64,000 bases of DNA from Sipunculus nudus. Lineage: Eukaryota > Annelida > Sipuncula > Golfingiida > Sipunculidae. The stretch spans positions 66,816,618-66,880,617 of the forward strand of contig CM049317.1 of NCBI GenBank assembly GCA_026874595.1. The letters run 5' to 3'. Made by a program: the position numbers and the translations under genes. Position 1 is the first letter of the stretch. Every line of letters starts with the position of its first letter. Shown here one piece after another: positions 9,724 through 20,087 of the stretch. Under the pieces are notes generated by a model that saw only the letters and a program-made list of their open reading frames with translations, ran no database searches and was not told the DNA's origin.

Positions 9724-10939
9724 GTAGATATTTGATTACTTCTTTCTAAAGTTTTATTTTGATGCCGGCACCAAAGTTTATTTTAAACGTTAGAAACTGA
9801 GCGGTTCTTAAATAATGTATCTCTTCATCGGCTTCAACTCAGAATGTAATGCCTTTGGCACCCTCTCTAAAGATTTTTTCTTCAACAGCCATTAAAGGCA
9901 AGAACTTATTTGGGGGGAAATGGAACTTTACGGGGGCTCCTAGTAGAGAGCGGCTCCGTTTATCACCAAGTCGGTCGTCTCCAGATATATACTTGTATAC
10001 TAACGCGAACGTCAATTTCATAGATTAAAGCTGATGTAAGCCAAATATATAAGATTATAAAGGCTAGGAATCAGATAATCTTTTCATTTGCGTCATATGG
10101 GTTTAAAAATGTCGAGACTTTTACTCCGCTAAGGAGGTAATGTTTTTACAGGGGTTGGTTTGTATGTCTGTCTGTTTGTTTGTATGTAAGTAACATTACG
10201 CTAAAAAGTTATCAACGAATTTTGAAATTTTCATAAAAGCTCGACAATGATAAAATTTTGGGGATGATCCCGATCACCATCTGGATAAGGATTTTTTTAA
10301 GGAAAATTTTGCATTTCTGACAATGCAGTCTGGGGTTAATGAGCTGCCTTGTTAAGTGTCAGTATGCTATAATATTCTGTTGTGTTTATCACACATTTTT
10401 TTCACAAGGCAATATGCCACAATGGGGGCAAATGTGTTCTCTATTTTTTTATTGAAGATATTTACTAAAGATCGAAAAACTGTGTTGATATATGATCAGC
10501 CTTTGACACTAACCATAAATATAAACCACAATCGTTTGTTTCTTTGTGGGTTTCAACAGGTTAGCATCTTATTAAAGTTAGATGTAATGCGTTTATAATC
10601 GTTCCGTCTCGTTCTGTCACTTGATTTCGCTGCCTTATTTTTCCATACATTATCCCTATGAATTTCTGTATTTAAACATTTACCCCATTAGTAAAAATTA
10701 TGTCAGTAATAATATCGCAATGGCCCATCTTAAATCAATGCCACACTTATCAGAAATTATAGAAAAGAAGGAAACTGACCCTTTGAATACTTAAAGAAGA
10801 GAATTTCCCTGGCGTGCCCACAGAGAAGTTGCCTGACAAAAGTCATATTTGTACCACCAGCATTTCTGATAAAGGTTTACCAGTATTCTGTCCCCCCAAA
10901 ATCTCCGCATATTATTTCCGCAAATGCCCCTTTGTATGG
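9724..10939. other. Intron before the stalk exons
   Basis: No exon is seen. The intron contains a dispersed repeat at about 10109-10345. The rest is AT-rich without a recognisable element. Confidence 0.6.
10109..10345 (+). repeat. Dispersed repeat with 'ctccgctaaggaggtaatg' head
   Basis: It starts with the near-palindromic 'ctccgctaaggag', followed by 'tttttacaggggttggttt', a TGTCTG/TTTG-rich tract, and then 'ggggatgatcccgatcacca'. I recognise this order of motifs as a dispersed repeat seen in many invertebrate genomes, but this is from memory and not checked. It has no ORF. Confidence 0.55.
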
Positions 10940-10984
10940 CCCATGTCGTATCCATTGTTGACTGAGTGCATGGTGTGGTTCTAG

Positions 10985-11032
10985 ATCAAGAAGAAACTAG
11001 CTCTGGGATTGGTGTTTCTTCATCCAGTTACC
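10985..11032 (+). CDS. Stalk mini-exon 1 (48 nt)
   Basis: Acceptor 'gttctag' and donor GTAAGA bound 48 nt, entering and leaving in phase 1. With the G from the CTLD2 exon it encodes D-Q-E-E-T-S-S-G-I-G-V-S-S-S-S-Y. This is a Ser/Thr-rich, acidic-start peptide that fits an O-glycosylated stalk between lectin domains and membrane. It is open in the required frame, like the other three copies. Symmetric phase means it can be skipped or repeated without changing the reading frame. Confidence 0.8.
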
Positions 11033-11229
11033 GTAAGACATTAGTTATATGTAATTATCCGAATAAAAACTTGGACAATTAAGAAAATGGGAAACTGTCA
11101 AACGAGTAATACGTAAAAAAATTGTTATTTGTAATAATCCGAATAAACACTTGGACGATTAGCAGTAAGTGAATGTATCCATGTCATATGTCGTATCCAT
11201 TGTTGACTGAGTGCATGGTGTTGTCCTAG

Positions 11230-11277
11230 ATCAAGATGAATCCAGCTCTGGAGTTGGTGTTTCTTCATCCAGCCACC
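11230..11277 (+). CDS. Stalk mini-exon 2 (48 nt)
   Basis: Acceptor 'tgtcctag', donor GTAAGG, phase 1-1. It encodes (H)-Q-D-E-S-S-S-G-V-G-V-S-S-S-S-H, where H is split across the splice junction with mini-exon 1. It is the closest to what looks like the array consensus. Confidence 0.8.
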
Positions 11278-11468
11278 GTAAGGCATTTGTTATTGGAATT
11301 ATTCGAATAAATATTTGGATAATTAAGAGAATATGAAACTGTCAAACGAGTGAAACAGAAGACATTTGTTATTTGTAATAATCCGAATAAACACTTGGAA
11401 GATTAGCCGTATCTAAAATGTACCCATGTCGTATCCATTGTTGACTGAGTCCATTGTGTGTGTCCTAG

Positions 11469-11516
11469 ATAAAAAAGAAACCAGCTCTTGGGGTGGTATT
11501 TCTTCATCCAGCCACC
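11469..11516 (+). CDS. Stalk mini-exon 3 (48 nt)
   Basis: Acceptor 'tgtcctag', donor GTAAGA, phase 1-1. It encodes (H)-K-K-E-T-S-S-W-G-G-I-S-S-S-S-H. It is the most diverged copy: two lysines replace Q and D/E, and Trp appears in the centre. It is still open and has intact splice sites. Confidence 0.75.
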
Positions 11517-11707
11517 GTAAGACATTAGTTATTTGTATTTATTCGATAAATACTTGGACAATTAACAGTGTGTGAAACTGTCAAACGAGTTATACGTAAA
11601 AAACAAATGTTATTTGTAATAATCCGAATAAATACTTGGAGCATTAGCAGTATGTGAATGTATCCATGTCGTATCCATCGTTGACTGAGTGTATGGTGTT
11701 GTTTTAG

Positions 11708-11755
11708 ATCAAGATGAATCCAGCTCTGGGGTTGGTGTTTCATCATCGCGCCACC
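11708..11755 (+). CDS. Stalk mini-exon 4 (48 nt)
   Basis: Acceptor 'tgttttag', donor GTGAGA, phase 1-1. It encodes (H)-Q-D-E-S-S-S-G-V-G-V-S-S-S-R-H. Its last base joins CT of the transmembrane exon to give Pro, so the stalk leads straight into the membrane segment. Confidence 0.78.
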
Positions 11756-11994
11756 GTGAGAAATATGTTGTTGGTAATTATTCGAATTAATACTTGGATA
11801 ATTAACAGTATGTGACACTGTCGAACGAGAAATACGTAATACATTTGTTATATGTTATAATCCGAATAAAAACTTGGACAATTAACAGCATGTGAGACAG
11901 TCAAACAGGTAATAAGTTTCAGTTTAGAAAATTCTACGCCATGGTTGGGTAAATATTTATTAATCCAAATGCTGCTCGATAAAAACTGTTTGAT

Positions 11995-11997
<3 letters not shown>

Positions 11998-12038
<41 letters not shown>
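11998..12038. repeat. (TA)n microsatellite
   Basis: TA run with one TTTA interruption, in the intron between the stalk exons and the transmembrane exon. Confidence 0.9.
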
Positions 12039-12208
12039 GTCATGTCCCAAAGTGAACTATTTCTGAATGATATATTTGGCATTAGAGGGAATATCTTTTT
12101 ACAACTTAATACAGATTTAGCAAACTACGGCCAATAAATTAGTCCCAGGAAATGTGAATCAATTTAGATAAATGTTCTATTTGTATAGGAATAGTTGCTC
12201 AGCTATTA

Positions 12209-12442
12209 GGCCAAAAAAAAAATTAAAGGTATGGTTCTAAGGCAACGCCCGCATCAATTTTAATGTTTTGTAGTGCTTTTACTTATTTAGCAAAATAAAA
12301 CTGTTATTTTCATGCTTTTCCCTTATCATTTGACATTTTTATCGAAACATACCAAAAAAAAAATTAAAATAAAAAAAGCGCCCGCCCGCATTGATTTCTG
12401 AAAAAAAAGTGCCTGAGAACCATACCTTTTTTTATTTTGGCC
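12209..12442. mobile_element. MITE with TTA target duplication (PIF/Harbinger-like)
   Basis: The 234-bp element has terminal inverted repeats. The left end is GGCCAAAAA..., then 'aaaggtatggttctaaggc'. The right end is 'gcctgagaaccatacctt', then ...TTTTGGCC. TTA stands directly on both sides (12206-12208 and 12443-12445), a PIF/Harbinger-type target duplication. It has no ORF. A diverged relative lies at about 26299-26608, sharing 'cgcccgcccgca' and 'gacatttttatcgaaa'. Confidence 0.85.
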
Positions 12443-13008
12443 TTATGTACTCTACTTATTGCACAAGGTTAACACTGGTACCATGGTACGCCATTTGTAC
12501 CTTAAGACATCCCCAGATGCCTCGCTCTAACGATATCTGACATCTGTCGGTTAATAATACAACTAATTCGCCCATCGCGAGGTGACTTAGACACTTGTCA
12601 TATAACTCAGCCGAGGCTTGGAATTTGGTTGCATTTTACTTATTTTTAGTGGTTATTGTATATGAAATCACCGACGGCACTTACAACCAGCTTTAATGTT
12701 AACCCCCCCCCCCTGCTGCCTCGATCGTACATGCGTCTGATTAGGTCGGGGCAGGTCCGATACGTGAAAGTTTTTTTGTGACTTTGCAAATGCATAGTTT
12801 CTAACGATTGCACCGCCTTAATCAATAGCTACCTGTGAGGAATTCGTAGCTAGTCATATATGTTATCTACATTGTCTGATTAATTTTATTAGCACAACAT
12901 TATATATGTATATTTGTTTTAATAATATACATACCCCAGGGACCTTTTTACATTTAGACATATCTTTTGGTTTTCATTCAGAATCAATAATTGCTCTTAA
13001 TTTTACAG

Positions 13009-13073
13009 CTGCCGTTGTTGTTATCGTCCTCGCAATCGTTACAGTAACAGCCGTCTGTGTATATCGCAGAAAG
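13009..13073 (+). CDS. Transmembrane exon of the lectin receptor
   Basis: This short exon follows acceptor 'ttaattttacag' and ends at GTAGGT. It enters in phase 1, matching the stalk exons, and leaves in phase 0, matching the ZU5 exon. It encodes Pro and then about 18 uninterrupted hydrophobic residues (A-V-V-V-I-V-L-A-I-V-T-V-T-A-V-C-V-Y). These are followed by R-R-K, and by R-R-R from the next exon: a single-pass helix and a strong basic stop-transfer. This fixes the topology, with lectin domains and stalk outside and ZU5 inside. The change from phase 1 to phase 0 marks the border between the shuffled extracellular part and the cytoplasmic part. Confidence 0.88.
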
Positions 13074-13189
13074 GTAGGTGAAGGGTTTGCAATGGAGAGG
13101 AATGGCGGGGGTTGATATTACGATCCTCCTTTGTACATTGAGTCTTTTTTTAAGCTAAGCTGACTATAAGTCATCTGATCTTTAACAAT

Positions 13190-15560
13190 CAAGCTTTGTT
13201 CGTCGTCCGTCCGTTAACCAGGCACAAATCGTTACCCCTGGACCTGGAATTTTTCTCACTTGACATCCAGAGAGGTCCGTGAAAGATCTCATTGGAAACC
13301 TGAAATAAGGTGTTACCCATATCCTTCAAGCTATAAATTAATGGAAATTTGATACAAGAGCTCAAGTATCTGATCACCTAATGCATTGATCCAAATGATT
13401 CTTTGCATGGATGTTGGTCCTGGAGTTTTCATCAGTTTCTGCAGACTGGTGGTGCCACCTGTATTTTCTCGATTTTTTACGATTTTTCCCTCTATTTTTG
13501 ATAATTTAAAAGATGCGATCATTTATTAACAGGGCACAAATCGTAATACTTAGACCTTGAATCTTGTATCTAAACTTGCAGGAATTAAGGCCCATGGAAT
13601 GTCATCTTGTCTAATATTAGGTCCCAAAACCTCTGACCTATGGGGCTTTGAACTACCCCCTAGATAATGAAAAATTTGATACAAAAGCTCAAGTATCTGA
13701 ACAGCTTATGCATTGATCCCTTTGATAATTTGCATAGACATTGATCAAGGAGTGTTTCATCGGTTTCTGTAGACTGGTGGCGCCACCTTTTTTTAAATTT
13801 TTTAACGACTTTTTCTCTATTTTTTAGACCTTTAAAGATGTGATCATATCTTAACAGGGCACAAATCGTAATGAATGGCCTTGAATTTTGCATCTTGACA
13901 TACAGGGAGGCTCATGAAAAGTCTTCTTGGAAACCTCAATTAGTTCTCTGTTACCGATAACCTCTGAGCTATGGGGCTTCAAAGTACCCCCCCCCCCCCC
14001 TTCCCCCAATATAAAGGAAAACCTGACCTGTATTTTTTCGATTATTTTTACGTTCTTTTTTTCTGTTTTTGAGACCTTAAAAGATGTTGTAATCTGTACT
14101 GTGAGGCTGCCTTTCCATGAGCGCGACGCGTTTGCCCCTTGACATACCGCGGGACATGCCTCGCGGGCAATCGCTCCGCCAGAACGTTTCCATGAACGCG
14201 ATTTTTCTGCAATAAGATGCGGTGGAGCTTTGTTGCTGCATGTTTCCCTGCAAAAATAATGCCTGATGAAGGGTTCGCCTGGCGGGGCGTTGAACTTGTG
14301 TCGCAGAAATCGTTACATGCGCGATTTTAGCCGCGCGACATTTTTGTCACACGGGATGTCGCGCGGGAACCCGCGTCATTTGAAAAGGCTTCATGGTTAA
14401 AACATTAGAGCGATTCTGCCGCTGTGACAACGCCAACGCAACGACAACGCATCGCAGAAAAATCGCGTTCATGGAAAGGCAGCCATAACAGGCTAAGAAA
14501 CCTCCTAGGAAACCTGAAATTAGTTCACTGTTACCCATAACCTCTTAGCTATGGGGCTTCGAACACCCCCCCAATATAATGGAAAAGTTCATACAAAAGG
14601 TCTAATATCTGAACAACTAGTGCATTGATCGCCATGATTCTTTGCCCGCATATTTATCTTGAAGTGTTCCATCAGTTCCTGTAGACTGGTGGCGCCACTT
14701 GGACTTTCTCGACTGTTTACGCATTTTTTATCTTTTCTTTTAGACCTTCAACGATGTGTTCATCTATTAACAGGGAAAACTTCGTAACCATTTTACCTGG
14801 AATCTTCTAACTTTACATCCTATGAGGTCCATAAAAAAACTCCTTGGAATATTGAAATTATGTGTCTGTTACCGATATCCTCCGAGCTATGGGGCTCAGA
14901 AGTACCCCCCCCCCCCCCCCGAATAACTAAAAAATTAATACAAAAGCTCCAGTATCTGAACAACCAGTGCATTGATGACCATGATTCTTTGCATGCATAT
15001 GGATCAAGGAGTGTTCATCAGTTCCTGCAGACTTGTGGCGCCACCTTGATGCTTTACGAATTTTGACACATTCTTTTTTTCTTTTTGAGACCTTAAAATA
15101 TGCGGTCTTCCGTTGACAGGGCACAAATCGTAACCATCGATCATAGAATCTTCCTACTTAATATCCAGGGAGGTCCGTAAAAAAATTCCTTGGGAACCCG
15201 AAATTAGGTCTCTGTTACCAATATTTTCTAAACTATGTGGCTTATAAGCATCCCCTAGCATTTATTAAATTAAATACCAAAGCAGGGCACAAATCATTAC
15301 CATTCGACCTAGAATCTTCCAACTTAAAACCCTTGGAGGCCCATGAAAAGTCTCTTTGGAAACGTGATAATAGGTCTCTGTTACCCATTTTCTCTGAGCT
15401 AGGGGGCTTATAACCCCCCCCCCCCACCTGGATAATTGGAAATTTGATACCAAATTAGGGTTCAAATCATAACCATTAGACCCAGAATGTTTCTAACTTG
15501 ACATCCTGAGAGTTCCTCAAAGTCCTCCCCAGAAACCTGAAATAGGGTCACTGTGACCTA
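13190..15560. repeat. Array of about 330-bp satellite-like units in an intron
   Basis: About seven diverged or partial units recur, recognised by 'gggcacaaatcgtaac', 'ggtctctgttacc', 'gagctatggggctt' followed by a poly-C run, 'caaaagctcaagtatctgaa', 'ttctttgcat' and 'agactggtggcgccacct'. Unit starts lie near 13219, 13533, 13856, 14770, 15117, 15285 and 15455. The poly-C runs vary in length between units. The array sits between the transmembrane and ZU5 exons and has no long ORF. A 380-bp inverted-repeat element interrupts it. Confidence 0.85.
14105..14484. mobile_element. GC-rich MITE-like element with nested inverted repeats
   Basis: Terminal inverted repeats GGCTGCCTTTCCATGAGCGCGA (left) and their complement (right, 14463-14484) bound 380 bp that is much more GC-rich and CpG-rich than its surroundings. 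A second inverted copy of the right end starts near 14180 (tttccatgaacgcgattttt), so the element folds in more than one way. Flanks are gtgA and Ataa, so no clear target duplication is visible. No ORF of note. It interrupts one unit of the 330-bp array and is therefore younger than that array. Confidence 0.8.
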
Positions 15561-17491
15561 TATACTCAGTTTAGAGTTTTAAGGGTGTGTTTAAGCATCC
15601 CAGAAATAATGCAAAATACACGCAAATTGCCAGATTCCTCTGGAAAGGCTGGTTGAATTGTCATAAGATTTGGTGTGCTTGTGGGTCTTGATGGATTTAA
15701 GCTAATATGCATGACCGATGATGCCACCTACATTATCTTAATTAGTTGCATGTGCAAGGACATATTGTGAACATGTCAGTCGGCTGAGCGTCATGACCCA
15801 TGGGTCACTTGTTTATACTTTTATTAATTTTGATAACATATATTCGTGGACACTTAAACATCCGCACTATATTTCATTCACGTTTCATTTGTTCTAAGTC
15901 ATTTCCCTTATCCACTGCTTGGAAAAGTTGATTTTATGGCCAAAAGGGTTGTTCCGCTCGATGAGAGTGTACCACTTCATACATTCCTCGAGTTTAGGTG
16001 AGTAATTCCGCTAGGATTTAAGTCATAACAACAAAACGGACAGCCCAATCAATTCATTATTTTGCTGTTGCCTATCCGTGACTCATTATCAAGTCAATCT
16101 GGAGGATAGATTGGTAAAATATTAAACGATTGCTGACGACTGTTTATTTTCCAAAGTAAGGAATGTATGATATGCTTCGATAAATTTGTTGGGATATGCG
16201 CTCTGTGAAATAAAGTATTGATTAAAGACGCCCAAACATGTCACAAAGCAAGGTGCTTGTAAATTGAATCTAGCTTTGAGGTTTAAAACTATCCGAAATA
16301 ATATAAAAAGGAATTTAGACATTTAAATTCAGTTGAAGATTTTCCAAATATGATGAAATCATAGAGGAACTTTACAAATCTATTCAATCCTGTAAAATTA
16401 GTTTCTTTGAATTATCAACCAATAGGTAATTGATTAACCCTCTGCAAAAAGAGTCAAGGAGACCAATGATTTTGTGACCAAAAGCGTCGCAGATAAGGAA
16501 TAGTTGTTTGTACGCCTGTGTGCTGTCCTGATATTTATATATATATGATTATTGTGTGTTGTATAAACCATAACTATAAGCAGACCCATATTGCATTTAT
16601 TCTTGTATTATTGTAAATACTACTATAAAAAAACAGATTAAAAAATTCATGCAGGCAGTGGTTTAGTGTTATGAGTTTGTACGAATGCAAAGTGACTTTT
16701 GCGTGAGGAGTTCAGAACCCATTTTTAAAATGTATTTGTTCATGGGGCACCACCCCTTCAAACATCCGGAGTACGGTCTCAGTTGTCCTGGATCAAATGT
16801 TACATACCTACATGCTTCAGGAAATACAAATATATAACTATTTGATATAAGTACTTTGCCCAGTCCTAGGTCAACGAAATGAACGGCTGTGACTTTAAGC
16901 ACTCAGTGTTGTATATCTATATTTGTAATTCAAGAATATAACACACTTCACACACTAATACACTTGGTGTACACTTATTAATATTGATAGTATTTATATC
17001 TCGTTAAGCTTATGTAGTTTTTTCTCACTTTTGTATCTTCTTGTGTATCTTTAAATTCATTGTGCTCAGTTTATGGACATAGTGAAATTAATAAGAACAT
17101 AAAGTAAAAAATCACTTACGGACGCTCGGTTTTGATGATTAAGGCGTCCGATGGGTGCGCGAATTTCTGGCGTTAAGACCTTTTAGCAATCATTGACCAT
17201 TACAGGCAGAGTCAAACGAACCAGTCAGTGGTGTAAACACCGTGCTGATAACTGAGGCTTTCATTTCTCGATAAGTATATATTTATATAATGAAACGATT
17301 TCAAATCAAATAATGATATGATAATTACATAAAATATGAAAATTACAATTTTTACAAAACCCTTCAAAATTTGACACATATCATCTCGACTTGGTACGCC
17401 CTAATCTCAGATGGGACAGTCCTAAATATTTGCCTGAGCGACCCGGACTCCTCACCTTTTTCTTCTTATTGAAAGCCCTGATCTCTCTCTC

Positions 17492-17582
<91 letters not shown>

Positions 17583-17739
17583 ATGGAACATGCTTATATT
17601 ACATTATATCAGCAACTGTAGATAATTACATTTAACACTACTCTAACATTTGCTGCATTCGCACCTGTATACTCTGGCTAGTTTATTGGCATAGAAAATG
17701 ATATTTGTCCAGTTATAGCATCACTGATTTATAATTTAG
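15561..17739. other. Rest of the intron before the ZU5 exon
   Basis: No exon is seen. The only notable feature is a (CT)n tract followed by a (TA)n tract at about 17482-17574, upstream of the exon. Confidence 0.6.
17482..17574. repeat. (CT)n-(TA)n compound microsatellite
   Basis: CT repeats (17482-17544, with one 'ctat') run directly into TA repeats. A mirror arrangement, TA then GA, lies at 19999-20083. Confidence 0.92.
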
Positions 17740-18597
17740 CGGAGAAGGGCCGGGACCGATGGTGTGGTAACGACGGAAAACAAAGATGGAGATGACAGGA
17801 TTCCTCTCCAAGCATCTGGCATTGTAATTGACACAAGTTCTTGTGAACCTTCCCCTAATTCTCCAGGGCCAGATACCTTCCACCTACTGCGACCAAACAG
17901 GCCTAAAATACCTTCCATCGATGGGTATGAACGCAGCCCGTACAATTCAAGGGAAAGCCTTTTGGACGACAACAACACTTGGGTCATTGACTCGAACGGT
18001 GGCGAGTATAAACACAATGATGAGGAAGTTACCGTGAAAGTTCCCAGCGGCGCCATCTTAAAGGATGATGCGCCAAGGTCCTTTCGAGCGGAAGCGGAAG
18101 TTGATATTTACAAGCATTTAACAATAGGCGAAGAGGGCCGTATCATCAGCCCTGTGTTGAAATATCAACACGGCCCGCTATTTCATGATCTGCTGACAAT
18201 CGATATTCTTCACAGAGTAACCCATAAAAAACTGCTTCAAGGTATGCAGGCTTATTATAAAAGACGAGATGTGTCCGATTGGCAGGATATACAAAGTAAA
18301 AAGAAACGCCGCAGCAGTCAACGTGATGCTGCCTTTATAGAAGAAGAAGATGGAGAGAAAGAAAAGAAACTTGTTCCTGACATGTACTTTGAGGTTACAA
18401 AATCTGATGTGAAAATATACACGAATCAACTTGGGTATTTTAAAGTAACCTGTCCCGCGCCGTTACCTGACGAAATGCATCTGATAGGCATGATCTATGC
18501 TGATGTAAACGAGGACGTGTCGGAAAAAGTCAGTCAGGAAATTACAGTGACTGTCATTGTCTTAGAGGAAATGTACAACAAGAAAGCCATAAAAATG
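17740..18597 (+). CDS. ZU5-domain cytoplasmic exon of the lectin receptor
   Basis: The exon encodes 286 residues and starts in phase 0 after 'ataatttag', matching the transmembrane exon. The first residues (R-R-R) extend the stop-transfer. Residues 9-80 are a Pro/Ser/Asp-rich linker with a tyrosine in E-R-S-P-Y-N-S. A ZU5 domain follows at about residues 82-240. Visible signature: N-G-G-E-Y, V-K-V-P-S-G-A-I, I-I-S-P-V-L-K-Y with G-P-L-F, and L-G-Y-F-K-V near the end. Between the strands is a charged insertion (residues 174-212) with K-R-R and K-K-K-R-R clusters, followed by E-E-E-D. ZU5 occurs in ankyrins, UNC5 receptors and PIDD. The His-Phe-Ser self-cleavage triplet of PIDD is not seen; G-Y-F stands at the comparable place. 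Donor ATG|GTTCGT is weak, so the exact 3' end is the least certain part. Confidence 0.85.
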
Positions 18598-19158
18598 GTT
18601 CGTTGTATATCAAGTATTTATCTATATAACGAATATATTTATCCAAATAACAGAACGATAATAAATGATCGAAGACGTTTTGAATGCCGTTAAGACCGTA
18701 AGCAGTCACCACAATTTCAAAAACCTGTTGTACATATGGCGCCACGTCTGCCATACGTCCCTGAACTCTTACACAGACCTAATGCATACGTATATCGAAA
18801 TATGTACACAATATTCAATGAACACACTTTTGAAAAAGAAAACGTATATGGAACCACGATTTTCTCTCTGAGATTGATGGGCTTCACGTTCAGAAAATCT
18901 AAAACTTTTTTTTAAGTTTTTCTTCGGCATTACGACCCATGAAACGCACATGCGTTGTTCTCCAAATAATTGCAGACACTTTAACCAATTAAAATGATTC
19001 GGTTTGTTGTGGGTATTATAAAAATATTGATTAAACATATTCATTCAAAAATATAAATAAATAAGGAAAAATGAACATACAATAGGAATGTTGTTGTTGC
19101 TTTGTTATTTAGACAAAGTGTGATTGAATATCCATGGTTAACTTCTGTGTTTTTCTAG

Positions 19159-19317
19159 AAAATCAATGAAAAATATGGCGGAAACCCCATACAAGATAAC
19201 ATTTCTCTAACCATCAAGAAAGATAACGTGGCAGCGGATGATAAACTCCGGTTTGTCCTAAAACCAGAAAAGGAAGAGAATTGGGTATTGCATGAAGACC
19301 AGGAAAATGAAATCCAG
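19159..19317 (+). CDS. Cytoplasmic exon after ZU5 (UPA-like region, part 1)
   Basis: This exon encodes 53 residues, phase 0-0, with acceptor 'gtttttctag' and donor GTTGTT. The peptide begins K-I-N-E-K-Y-G-G and contains D-K-L-R-F-V-L-K-P-E-K-E-E-N-W. Its alternating hydrophobic and charged strands, placed directly after ZU5, suggest the UPA domain that follows ZU5 in UNC5, PIDD and ankyrin. That assignment rests on position and pattern; no single diagnostic residue settles it. Confidence 0.72.
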
Positions 19318-19744
19318 GTTGTTTTTTTATATGCCGTGAGAAAAGTTGTGCTTTCAATGATCAGATATGATACGTGTATAGATGCATTGATACGTCTTGC
19401 TTGAACAGTCACATTCTAGTAATCCTGGAGCGATCTCCAGGGCGCTTAAACTACTAAATAAAGTACATCTATCATAAATAAGAGATATTCGTACAAATTT
19501 GGTGACATGCTTAGTAGATATTAACGTTAAAATATATGAACAGGCAGTTACGATTATGATCAGCTGCTTTTATTTTTTGAGCATACTATGATATTCGACA
19601 GGATTGTTGCAGAGCGGAGTACTGGTAGGATACCAGTGTGTGTCAGTCCTAGCTGTCTGACTTTAAAATTTTAATGTAGATAGTTCATTTCTCTTGTTGT
19701 ATCTAGATGGTAAACGTTAGCTTAAAATATTTTCTTGATTCTAG

Positions 19745-19993
19745 GAGAAGAGCCTGTTGGACATTTCACAGGAATTTGGAGAAAGGTTTGACGTTCCATT
19801 GACAACAACGCTTATTCAGAATCAGGGAAAACAGAAAACAAAGACCTTTTTGATGCATGGGAATTTTCTTTTGTTAGGAGCGAAAGATTCTAACAAATGT
19901 CACACGTTGTCGAAAGCTGTTAAATGCCGTGTGTCCTTGCGACCGGTAGAGGATGATTACCTGTTGAACGCCGAAAACGAATCCTCAGGACGG
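19745..19993 (+). CDS. Cytoplasmic exon (UPA-like region, part 2)
   Basis: This exon encodes 83 residues, phase 0-0, with acceptor 'ttgattctag' and donor GTTAGT. The peptide contains L-L-D-I-S-Q-E-F-G-E-R-F-D-V-P-L-T-T-T, then K-C-H-T-L-S-K-A-V-K-C-R-V-S-L-R. The second part has the short beta-strand look of a UPA-type fold. A (TA)n array begins only about 6 nt after the donor GT, and a (GA)n tract follows, so this 5' splice site sits on a length-variable repeat. No death domain or kinase follows. Confidence 0.75.
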
Positions 19994-19997
19994 GTTA

Positions 19998-20087
<90 letters not shown>

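Larger units (their letters stand above)
10940..11915 (+). repeat. Tandem array of about 240-bp units, each carrying a mini-exon
   Basis: Four units start with 'gtcgtatccattgttgactg' or close variants. The exon starts inside them are 245, 239 and 239 nt apart. Each unit has a short exon followed by two related roughly 95-bp intronic sub-units containing 'ttatttgtaataatccgaat'-type words. Coding and intronic parts are both repeated, so the array grew by unequal crossing-over of whole exon-plus-intron units. Confidence 0.92.

Noticed and set aside
17736-18056. Minus-strand frame of 106 residues opposite the ZU5 exon
   Set aside because: It is the shadow of the plus-strand coding exon, which has matching splice phases and domain motifs.
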